Positions 1 to 5,407 of a stretch of 18,505 bases of DNA are shown here, piece by piece. The translations under genes were made by a program, and so were the position numbers. The notes beneath the pieces are model-generated. The model searched no databases. It saw only the letters and a list, made by a program, of their open reading frames with translations, and was not told the origin of the DNA. The number at the start of each line of letters is the position of its first letter. The first letter of the stretch is position 1. Origin of the DNA: Calditrichia bacterium (GTDB taxonomy: Bacteria > Calditrichota > Calditrichia > Calditrichales > Calditrichaceae); contig JALWEA010000014.1 of the NCBI GenBank assembly GCA_027039465.1, forward strand, positions 1-18,505, given 5' to 3'.

Positions 1-58
1 GATTGCTATCAGTCCGAAAAACATTTGTCATCTGACTGATAGCAATCAGTCAGATGAC
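1..58 (-). terminator. Overlapping hairpins downstream of citF, probable terminator
   Basis: Two perfect inverted repeats overlap. GATTGCTATCAGTC (1-14) pairs with 34-47 (14 bp), and GTCATCTGACTGA (27-39) pairs with 46-58 (13 bp, 6-nt loop). They share bases and cannot form together. Read on the minus strand, the 27-58 stem is followed by AAATGTTTTT, which resembles a rho-independent terminator about 55 nt after the citF stop. It could also be a palindromic dispersed repeat cut by the window edge. Confidence 0.5.
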
Positions 59-111
59 TACAAAACGGAAAATGATGTTATTACCTAACATAATTCCCGC
101 ATTTAAAATCA

Positions 112-1662
112 CTAATCAACATCCAATTCCCGCACCGCATCAATGATGGTGCCGTCGCGCCATTCAATCACCGCCACTACGCGATCTTTGGTTTTGGGCT
201 TTTCCGGCTTGCCGGTAATGGCGATCGCCTTTTCATGCAATTCTTCAATGGAAACCAACGGCAAATCCGTGCCTTTCAAACGATCCAGTAAATCTTGCCG
301 TTTCGGGTTGATGGCAATTCCGGCATCGGTTACCACCGCATCGATCACATCGCCGGGAGCGGTAACCGTGTGTACGCGATCCACAATAATCGGATTTTTC
401 TTGCGGTACAACGGCACGGTAATGATGGTCATGTAGGCATCGGCCGAATCCTGAAATCCGCCAATACCATGGAGCAAATAACCGTCGGAATGGGTGTTTA
501 CGTTCACATTAAAATTCAGGTCGATTTCCGTACCGCCCAAAACCGAAGCTTTGACCAGCGGCGCAAAGCAGCCTTTGGTGTGGTAGTTGTAAGAAACAAA
601 CGGATTGGTTTCGATGTGATTCCAATTGTCCCGCAATGAACGCACACCGGCCAAATCAAAGGACTGACCGTCAAGAATGAACTTGGTCAATCCTTCTTCC
701 AACATATTGACCAGTGTTTGGGTGGAGCCGCCGCGCACAAAATCGGCCACAACTTTTTTCTCGCGCATGTATTCCGCTACGTACTGAATAAACGCCAGCG
801 ACATGCCCCCTGCTCCGGCCTGAAATGAAAATCCGGGCTCTTCCATTAAACCGGAATCGCGAACCAACTGGGCGGCATAAGCGGCAATCTTCAGTCGGGT
901 TGGGTCGGTCGTTATGCGTGTTGTACCGGAAACGATTTGCGTGGGATCGCCCAATTTTTCAATGGGCACCACGTAATCCACATTGCCGCCTTCAATCGAC
1001 CAGGGATAAGTCGGGAAGGGCACCATATTGTCCGTCACCACAACAACTTTGTCAGCGTACAGTGAATCGGCCAGAGCAAAACCCAAAGGGCCGCAGGCCG
1101 ATGGCCCGTGAACACCGTTGGCATTACCGTGCGGATCGGCGGTTGGCGCTGCAATAAATGCCACGTCGATGTGTAAGTCACCGTCCTGAATGGCTCGGTA
1201 ACGTCCGCCGTGGGAACGCAAGACGGCGGTTTTTTTTAGCCCGCCTTCCGTGCACAAGCGACCGACCGGGCCGTTCATGGAACCCTGAATCTGTTCCACA
1301 ACCCCTCTTTTAATCAGATCCACCAACGGTTCGTGCACCGGGAACAGGGCAGAAGGCGCCAGGATCAAATTTTTTAAACCGCGCGCTGCCAATTTCTCCA
1401 TGACCATGTTAACCAGATAGTCGCCATTGCGCAGATGATGGTGGAAGGAAATGGTCATTCCGTCCTTAATATTCAAACGATCGATGGCTTCGTCCAAATC
1501 CTTGAGTACTTTACTGCCGGTGTAATCGGCGCCGCTGGGAATCGGCGGCCCGACTTTGCGACCGGTCGGTTTGTGTTTGCCGATACCTTTAAAAGGAACA
1601 ACTTTTTTGCCGTCAATTTCGGTTGGCACTTCACGTCCGATGGCATTTTTAACCATGCTCAT
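112..1662 (-). CDS. citF: Citrate lyase alpha subunit (citrate CoA-/ACP-transferase)
   Basis: The 516-residue product has the length and motif order of CitF. In classical citrate lyase this subunit moves citrate onto the thioester carrier (EC 2.8.3.10), giving a citryl thioester and acetate. Visible family motifs are DGMTISFHHHLRNGD (67-81), GNANGVHGP..CGPLG (179-194), EIDLNFNVNVNTHSDG (379-394), GGFQDSADA (401-409) and the C-terminal DRVVAVIEWRDGTIIDAV (493-510). The start is supported by AGGAG seven bases upstream of the ATG. The protein has no signal peptide and is cytosolic. No citE (beta), citD (acyl carrier) or citC/citX/citG is present nearby, which is unusual. The divergent locus instead carries a stand-alone citryl-CoA lyase, so this subunit may act on acetyl-CoA. 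Family assignment is firm; the physiological substrate (citrate or a methyl or homologous analogue) is inferred. Confidence 0.93.
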   Translation of the reverse strand: MSMVKNAIGREVPTEIDGKKVVPFKGIGKHKPTGRKVGPPIPSGADYTGSKVLKDLDEAIDRLNIKDGMTISFHHHLRNGDYLVNMVMEKLAARGLKNLILAPSALFPVHEPLVDLIKRGVVEQIQGSMNGPVGRLCTEGGLKKTAVLRSHGGRYRAIQDGDLHIDVAFIAAPTADPHGNANGVHGPSACGPLGFALADSLYADKVVVVTDNMVPFPTYPWSIEGGNVDYVVPIEKLGDPTQIVSGTTRITTDPTRLKIAAYAAQLVRDSGLMEEPGFSFQAGAGGMSLAFIQYVAEYMREKKVVADFVRGGSTQTLVNMLEEGLTKFILDGQSFDLAGVRSLRDNWNHIETNPFVSYNYHTKGCFAPLVKASVLGGTEIDLNFNVNVNTHSDGYLLHGIGGFQDSADAYMTIITVPLYRKKNPIIVDRVHTVTAPGDVIDAVVTDAGIAINPKRQDLLDRLKGTDLPLVSIEELHEKAIAITGKPEKPKTKDRVVAVIEWRDGTIIDAVRELDVD

Positions 1663-1701
1663 TATTTTACTCCTGTTTATTTTTTTAGGTTGAATTTAAA
1701 T

Positions 1702-1730
1702 TTTATAAAATTACAAGACTATATCCACAA
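1702..1730 (-). promoter_or_regulatory. Predicted citF promoter
   Basis: On the minus strand, TTGTGG (1730-1725) and TATAAA (1707-1702) are separated by exactly 17 bp. This would give a leader of about 33 nt containing the citF ribosome binding site. The -35 box overlaps one arm of the long dyad at 1720-1755. The match to the sigma70 consensus is partial (3/6 and 5/6), and FCB-group promoters can deviate. Confidence 0.42.
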
Positions 1731-1755
1731 ATTCTTATAAGTTTTCGTGGATATA
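1720..1755. promoter_or_regulatory. 36-bp dyad, candidate operator for citF
   Basis: TATATCCAC (1720-1728) and GTGGATATA (1747-1755) are perfect 9-bp inverted arms. The centre of the same symmetry axis is the self-complementary CTTATAAG (1734-1741). The dyad overlaps the predicted -35 box of citF, as expected for a dimeric regulator. The adjacent TrmB-type protein is the obvious candidate ligand. Binding is inferred. Confidence 0.5.
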
Positions 1756-1871
1756 ATCACGTAATTTTAAAAACTGATCAGCACTTCCTAAATTTCGATC
1801 ATTTATTCGGCAATGACAAATTAAAATAAATGTAACGCTCCCGAAAAAACTTCTTGAACCGTTAAATTCTG

Positions 1872-1898
1872 TACCGTAAATTATTAACTACTACGGTA
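1872..1898. promoter_or_regulatory. Inverted repeat over the predicted regulator promoter
   Basis: TACCGTA (1872-1878) and TACGGTA (1892-1898) are perfect 7-bp inverted arms with a 13-bp spacer, so the half-sites are two helical turns apart. The arm overlaps a weak plus-strand promoter candidate (TTGAAC 1854-1859, 17 bp, TAAATT 1877-1882). It could be an autoregulatory site for the downstream TrmB-type gene. It shares no obvious half-site with the dyad at 1720-1755. Confidence 0.4.
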
Positions 1899-1935
1899 GG
1901 TAATATAAATAATTTGCAAATATAAAGGCAATACA

Positions 1936-2703
1936 ATGAGCCAAATAATTGAACGCATGCAGACATTGGGATTTTCCCAATATGAGGCCAAAGTCTATCT
2001 GGCTCTTTTGCAGCAGCCTAATGTCACCGGATACGAGTTAGCCAAAAATTCCGGCGTTCCCGCTTCGAAGATTTACGCTATTCTCAATAAATTAATCGCC
2101 AAAGAAGTTGTGCAGGCCATCGATTCCGAACCGAAAAAATACATTCCGCAACCTCCGGACGAAATTCTTTCGCGCATGCGAGGCGACTTCCTGGAAACCG
2201 TAGATTTGGTTTCCGAAAAATTGGAACAGTTGTACAAACACGGCGATACCGCCGACGAGCATATCTGGAATTTAACCGGACGCAACAGCATCATGCGTAA
2301 AATTCTGGATTTTTTGCAGGAAGCGCAAAGTTCGATTTTTCTTTCGGTTTGGGACGAAGAATTGGATGAGATGGCCTCGCAATTAAAAAAGGCGCATGAA
2401 CGCGGCGTGAACATCTCCATTGTACATTTCGGTCAACGGGTTTTGGGCATCGGGCAGGAATATCGTCACGGTCGTGAGCATCAGATTCGCATTGAGCGCG
2501 GCGGCCGACGCATCGTCTTGATCATCGACGATAAAAAAGTGATTTTAGGCCATTTCTCGGAAAACGGTTCCAGCAATGCTGTTTGGACAAGCAACAAGGG
2601 CATGGTTCTTTTGGCAAAAGATTACATTATTCACGATATTTACACGATCTTGATGATGCGCAAATTCGGTGAAGCGGCTATGGAAATATTCAATAAGATA
2701 TAA
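1936..2703 (+). CDS. TrmB-family transcriptional regulator
   Basis: The 255-residue protein has an N-terminal winged helix-turn-helix of the TrmB type. LGFSQYEAKVYLALL (11-25) is followed by the recognition region TGYELAKNSGVPASKIYAIL (31-50). A short coiled-coil-like linker (about 80-102) leads to a C-terminal effector domain (about 105-255) containing the segment ILGHFSENGSSNAVWTSNKG (203-222), typical of TrmB-like regulators with a phospholipase-D-like fold. TrmB proteins are usually effector-binding repressors or activators of sugar or central-carbon genes. Its position, divergent from citF and upstream of the citryl-CoA lyase operon, makes it the likely local regulator. The ribosome binding site is weak (AAAGGC), which fits low expression. 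The ligand is unknown; a tricarboxylate or CoA ester is a guess. Confidence 0.85.
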   Translation: MSQIIERMQTLGFSQYEAKVYLALLQQPNVTGYELAKNSGVPASKIYAILNKLIAKEVVQAIDSEPKKYIPQPPDEILSRMRGDFLETVDLVSEKLEQLYKHGDTADEHIWNLTGRNSIMRKILDFLQEAQSSIFLSVWDEELDEMASQLKKAHERGVNISIVHFGQRVLGIGQEYRHGREHQIRIERGGRRIVLIIDDKKVILGHFSENGSSNAVWTSNKGMVLLAKDYIIHDIYTILMMRKFGEAAMEIFNKI

Positions 2704-2709
2704 CGAATC

Positions 2710-2739
2710 GGCCACTGAATAACACCGAAGGACACCGAA
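2710..2739 (+). repeat. CACCGAA triplet repeat, left copy (gap 1)
   Basis: Three 10-bp units in register (GGCCACTGAA, TAACACCGAA, GGACACCGAA) start 6 bp after the regulator stop codon. The inverted partner lies at 2853-2883, with about 24/30 identity as reverse complement. A second inverted partial copy (2760-2774) can pair with units 1-2 (2714-2729) as a local hairpin with one bulge. No gene lies between the copies. Confidence 0.75.
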
Positions 2740-2852
2740 TTTTTTTATTAAATTATTATTTCGGTGTTTTCAGTAACTTTTTAGAATAACTAAAATATTG
2801 GCTAACAAATAATATCAAAGTGTGCCGAATATTTCAGAATTAATTTATAATA

Positions 2853-2883
2853 TTTCGGTGTGATTCAGTGTTTTTCGGTGGCG
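2853..2883 (-). repeat. CACCGAA triplet repeat, right inverted copy (gap 1)
   Basis: Read on the plus strand the units are TTCGGTGTGA, TTCAGTGTTT and TTCGGTGGCG, exactly 10 bp apart. They are the inverted form of 2710-2739. The array ends about 25 bp before the next start codon, just upstream of its ribosome binding site. Confidence 0.75.
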
Positions 2884-2908
2884 AAAAAAATTGAAAGGAG
2901 TGAAAGAA

Positions 2909-3688
2909 ATGAGTGATACGACATGGAAAACGGCGGTGACCAAGGTGGAGCCGAATAAACTGACCATCCGTGGTTACCGTTTGGATGAACTTATCGGCAA
3001 GATTTCTTATGCACAAATGGTTTACTTGCTCTTCAAGGGTGAATTGCCTTCACCCAAGGTTGGTAAGCTGTTGGATGCTATTCTCGTTTCTTCGGTAGAT
3101 CACGGTACGACACCGCCTTCGGCCATCAGTGCCATTACGGTCGCTTCAACCGGTGCGCCAATGAATGCCGCGGTTGCCGCCGGTATTTTGGCCATCTCCA
3201 AATTTCACGGCGGAGCGATTGAAGATTGCATGTACATTTTAAAAGAAGCCAAGCAGTTAGCTGATGAGCAGGGTCTTTCCGCCGAAGCGGCTGCGGAAGC
3301 AGTGATTAAAAAATTTCGTGAAGAAAAGAAACGGCTGTCCGGTTTCGGACATCGTTACCACACCAACGATCCGCGCACGGTGAAATTGTTAAGCTTAGCC
3401 AAAGAATTGGGCCTTGCCGGATTTTACGTGGAATTGGCCGAAGCCTTTGTCAAAAAGCTCAAAGAAATCACAGGTAAAGATTTGCCGCTAAATGTGGACG
3501 GCGCTATCGGTACGTTGTTGTGTGAGTTGGACATCGATCCCATCTTTGCCAATGCCTTTTTCATGATTGCCCGCGTTCCGGGCTTGGTGGCGCATATTCA
3601 CGAAGAAAAAACGCGCTACAAACCGATGCGCAAGATCGATTTCATGCACGTGGAATATGACGGGCCGGAAGATCGCACCGTGGATTGA
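2909..3688 (+). CDS. Citryl-CoA lyase / citrate-synthase-fold protein
   Basis: The ATG at 2909 is chosen over an in-frame TTG at 2891 because AAAGGAG sits 8 bases before it. The product is 259 residues, much shorter than citrate synthase (about 370-430) and close to stand-alone citryl-CoA lyase and the C-terminal domain of ATP-citrate lyase. All three citrate-synthase-type catalytic residues are visible: H100 in FHGGA, H148 in GFGHR and D197 in LNVDG. The RVPGLVAHIHEE segment (222-233) matches the substrate-arginine/CoA region. The expected reaction is cleavage (or reverse condensation) of citryl-CoA to acetyl-CoA and oxaloacetate. With citF divergent and no citE present, it could supply the lyase half of a CoA-based citrate lyase. 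A homologous substrate such as methylcitryl- or citramalyl-CoA is not excluded. Confidence 0.85.
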   Translation: MSDTTWKTAVTKVEPNKLTIRGYRLDELIGKISYAQMVYLLFKGELPSPKVGKLLDAILVSSVDHGTTPPSAISAITVASTGAPMNAAVAAGILAISKFHGGAIEDCMYILKEAKQLADEQGLSAEAAAEAVIKKFREEKKRLSGFGHRYHTNDPRTVKLLSLAKELGLAGFYVELAEAFVKKLKEITGKDLPLNVDGAIGTLLCELDIDPIFANAFFMIARVPGLVAHIHEEKTRYKPMRKIDFMHVEYDGPEDRTVD

Positions 3689-3691
3689 TTC

Positions 3692-3747
3692 GGAACCGGG
3701 AAATTGGAATTGGAAATTTTCAGTTCCTAATTCCGAGTTCCAAGTTG
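3692..3747. repeat. Gene-less inverted GGAA(C/T)T heptamer repeat (gap 2)
   Basis: A G-rich half (3692-3720, units such as GGAACCG, GGAAATT, GGAATT) begins 3 bp after the stop of the citryl-CoA lyase gene. It is followed directly by the complementary half (3721-3747, CAGTTCC, TAATTCC, GAGTTCC, AAGTTG). Together they form a long imperfect hairpin. The same repeat family flanks the four-helix gene downstream. A lone CACCGAA unit (3757-3763) lies just beyond. This looks like an empty version of that cassette. Confidence 0.7.
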
Positions 3748-3797
3748 AAATCTTTTCACCGAAAGTTATTTAACAACCAAAATACAGGAGAATGCCT

Positions 3798-4337
3798 ATG
3801 AGCAGACAACAAGTGCTTGAACTCTTGCCCGAAATCAATGAGATTCAAGACGAACAATTGAAGGACAAAGTGATCGCCTGCTGGGAAGAAGCCATTGCGT
3901 ATCGTAACTGGACCAATGAAGAACTAAGCAGCATTCCGTTCACCTTGCTGGCCGACAACGTAAAAATTCATTTTATTGAGCACGTACGCACCTGTTGCCG
4001 CATGGCCATTGCCATCGACAAGGTGCAGGAAGAAGCGTACGGTGATCGTCGCACGCCGGTCAACCGCGACTACCTGATTGCCGGTTCGCTTTTGGCCGAT
4101 GTGGGTAAACTTTTGGAATACGATAAAAAAGAAGACTGTACCATTTACAAAAGCGATTACGGCAAACACATCCGTCACCCATTTAGCGGTGTGGGCTTGG
4201 CTTTTAAACACGGCTTACCTTCGGAAGTGATGCACATAATTGCCACCCACTCCAAAGAAGGCGACGGTGAAAAACGTTCGCCCGAATCGATCATTTTCCA
4301 CCATGTGGATTTTATTGATTTTGAGTTGGTGAAATAA
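3798..4337 (+). CDS. HD-fold protein with a degenerate metal site
   Basis: Two ATGs are possible (3792, 3798). CAGGAG ends one base before the first and 7 bases before the second, so 3798 is preferred, giving 179 residues. The arrangement of conserved residues is that of the HD phosphohydrolase superfamily: H62 (IEHVRTC), the LLADVGKLL segment (98-106), H127 (RHPFSG), H151 (IATHSKEG) and H168/H169/D171 (HHVDFID). The hallmark His-Asp pair is Ala100-Asp101 here, so one metal ligand is missing. It may be a binding or regulatory protein rather than a hydrolase, or may use another histidine. It is cytosolic with no membrane segment. Its place between the lyase and the dehydrogenase implies a role in the same pathway, but no reaction can be assigned. 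Confidence 0.75.
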   Translation: MSRQQVLELLPEINEIQDEQLKDKVIACWEEAIAYRNWTNEELSSIPFTLLADNVKIHFIEHVRTCCRMAIAIDKVQEEAYGDRRTPVNRDYLIAGSLLADVGKLLEYDKKEDCTIYKSDYGKHIRHPFSGVGLAFKHGLPSEVMHIIATHSKEGDGEKRSPESIIFHHVDFIDFELVK

Positions 4338-4341
4338 AATT

Positions 4342-4370
4342 CGCCACTGAAATCACCGAAGGACATCGAA
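4342..4370 (+). repeat. CACCGAA triplet repeat (gap 3, first copy)
   Basis: Units CGCCACTGAA, ATCACCGAA and GGACATCGAA (10, 9 and 10 bp) begin 4 bp after the stop of the HD-fold gene. They lie upstream of the first GxxExxY gene and in the same orientation as the copy at 4828-4856. Confidence 0.72.
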
Positions 4371-4454
4371 TTTTGTAGGAAAGGATTCCTTTTTTTTCCT
4401 GCTCTTAAATTACAGGGCATTATAATTCGTCAATAAAAAAGAAAGGGAATCCTT

Positions 4455-4799
4455 ATGATTTATGAAAAAGAACTTTCGGACAAAATTATTGATTGTGCAT
4501 TTACCGTTCACAAAATCCTGGGATATGGTTTTTTGGAAAAGGTATATGAAAATAGCTTACGTATTGAATTGGAAGAACACGGTTTGGAAGTCAAACAACA
4601 GGCTGAAATTGATGTCTTTTACAAAAAATATAACGTTGGCAATTATCGCGCGGACTTGTTTGTAGAAGATAAAATTGTCTTGGAATTAAAAGCTGAAAAG
4701 GAGCTCAACAAAGAACATATTGCCCAATTAATAAACTATTTAAAAGCGAGTAAAATTAAAGTAGGTTATTTAATAAACTTCGGTAGGCACAAATTCTAA
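4455..4799 (+). CDS. GxxExxY-family protein (PD-(D/E)XK fold), C-terminally truncated
   Basis: The 114-residue product carries the signature of the GxxExxY family, G25-F-L-E28-K-V-Y31. It also has a PD-(D/E)XK nuclease-like site, D67 followed by E77-L-K79 (RADLFVEDKIVLELKA, 65-80). The family is widespread in environmental bacteria and its biological role is not established. AAAGGGA precedes the ATG. The reading frame continues past TAA 4797-4799 as FKRIIF to a second stop at 4818-4820. Family members usually end NFG..x-L/F-E-F-K-R, so the first stop looks like a GAA-to-TAA nonsense change removing the last seven residues. It sits inside a metabolic operon but has no metabolic motif, and is bounded by CACCGAA triplets (4342-4370 and 4828-4856). 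It is probably a cassette passenger. Confidence 0.8.
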   Translation: MIYEKELSDKIIDCAFTVHKILGYGFLEKVYENSLRIELEEHGLEVKQQAEIDVFYKKYNVGNYRADLFVEDKIVLELKAEKELNKEHIAQLINYLKASKIKVGYLINFGRHKF

Positions 4800-4827
4800 T
4801 TTAAGAGAATTATTTTTTAAGTAAATG

Positions 4828-4856
4828 CGCCACCGAAATCACCGAAGTACACCGAA
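4828..4856 (+). repeat. CACCGAA triplet repeat, left copy flanking the four-helix gene
   Basis: Units CGCCACCGAA, ATCACCGAA and GTACACCGAA (10, 9, 10 bp). The inverted partner is 5355-5384. Units 1 and 3 match at 9/10 and 10/10 as reverse complement; unit 2 has one indel. It is also a direct repeat of 4342-4370. Confidence 0.78.
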
Positions 4857-4860
4857 TAGA

Positions 4861-4890
4861 TTGGGAACTGGGAACTTGGAATTGGGAATT
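4861..4890 (+). repeat. GGGAACT heptamer array, inner left copy
   Basis: After TT, four 7-bp units follow: GGGAACT, GGGAACT, TGGAATT, GGGAATT. It lies just inside the CACCGAA triplet. Twenty bases (4864-4883) are perfectly complementary to the array at 5321-5350. Confidence 0.75.
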
Positions 4891-4942
4891 TTTTAAATCG
4901 GTCAATTTAGCCCAAAAACTGATATTTGAATAGGCTTTAAAA

Positions 4943-5308
4943 ATGTTTAAAGAAATTCACGAAATTGATGTTTTTATTTTGGCAGAAAATTTGGCTAATC
5001 TCATTTGGGAAATCGTTTTAAAATGGAATTACTTTGAACAAGACACTGTCGGAAAACAATTAATAAGGGCTGTAGATTCAATCAGTGCCAATATTGCCGA
5101 ATCACATGGACGATATCACTATCAGGATAAAAAGAATTTCGGGTATTTTGCCAGAGGCTCTTTTGAAGAAACAAAAAGTTGGATTCGTAAATGTGAGCAG
5201 CGAAATCTTATTTCCGAAAAAGAATTGAAAGAGATTAATAAATACCTTTCGGCTATTGGCCCGAAACTAAATGCGTTGATTAATACTTACAAAAAGGGCA
5301 TGAGCTAA
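4943..5308 (+). CDS. Four-helix-bundle protein (23S rRNA IVP / Avd-like family)
   Basis: The 121-residue protein matches the small four-helix-bundle family found in 23S rRNA intervening sequences and, as Avd, in diversity-generating retroelements. The conserved stretch is DTVGKQLIRAVDSISANIAE (34-53), followed by the K-N-F-G-Y-F-A-R-G-S-F-E-E-T region (64-77) and a last helix around 92-116. Avd-type proteins form basic barrel pentamers that bind nucleic acid; that property is known for relatives and not shown here. No reverse transcriptase, template repeat or rRNA gene is present, so neither classical context applies. The gene is enclosed by two nested pairs of inverted repeats (4828-4856/5355-5384 and 4861-4890/5321-5350), as in a mobile or RNA-excisable cassette. 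The ribosome binding site is poor (AGGCTT). Confidence 0.82.
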   Translation: MFKEIHEIDVFILAENLANLIWEIVLKWNYFEQDTVGKQLIRAVDSISANIAESHGRYHYQDKKNFGYFARGSFEETKSWIRKCEQRNLISEKELKEINKYLSAIGPKLNALINTYKKGMS

Positions 5309-5320
5309 ATTAATCGGCCA

Positions 5321-5350
5321 AATTCCAAGTTCCCAGTTCCAAGTTCCCAA
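5321..5350 (-). repeat. GGGAACT heptamer array, inner right inverted copy
   Basis: On the minus strand, after TT, the units are GGGAACT, TGGAACT, GGGAACT and TGGAATT. It begins 12 bp after the four-helix gene stop. Twenty consecutive bases (GGAACTGGGAACTTGGAATT on the minus strand) equal 4864-4883. Confidence 0.75.
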
Positions 5351-5354
5351 TATT

Positions 5355-5384
5355 TTCGGTGTACTTCGGCGTTTTTCGGTGGCA
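5355..5384 (-). repeat. CACCGAA triplet repeat, outer right inverted copy
   Basis: On the plus strand the units are TTCGGTGTAC, TTCGGCGTTT and TTCGGTGGCA, each 10 bp. This is the inverted partner of 4828-4856. It ends 23 bp before the start codon of the dehydrogenase gene, immediately upstream of its ribosome binding site. Confidence 0.78.
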
Positions 5385-5407
5385 AAAAAGAAAACAGGAG
5401 GATTAGA

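Noticed and set aside
143..1740. Plus-strand open frames across citF
   Set aside because: They overlap a full-length, motif-complete citF on the other strand and have no recognisable domains.
2909..3688. Ordinary citrate synthase or a truncated pseudogene of one
   Set aside because: The length of 259 residues with all three catalytic residues and intact ends fits the short citryl-CoA lyase type, so no truncation is implied.
4943..5308. Diversity-generating retroelement (Avd) locus
   Set aside because: No reverse transcriptase, template/variable repeat pair or target gene is present; only the small four-helix protein family is shared.
4342..5384. 23S rRNA intervening sequence
   Set aside because: The four-helix protein family fits, but the flanks are protein-coding genes of a metabolic operon, with no rRNA sequence in the window.
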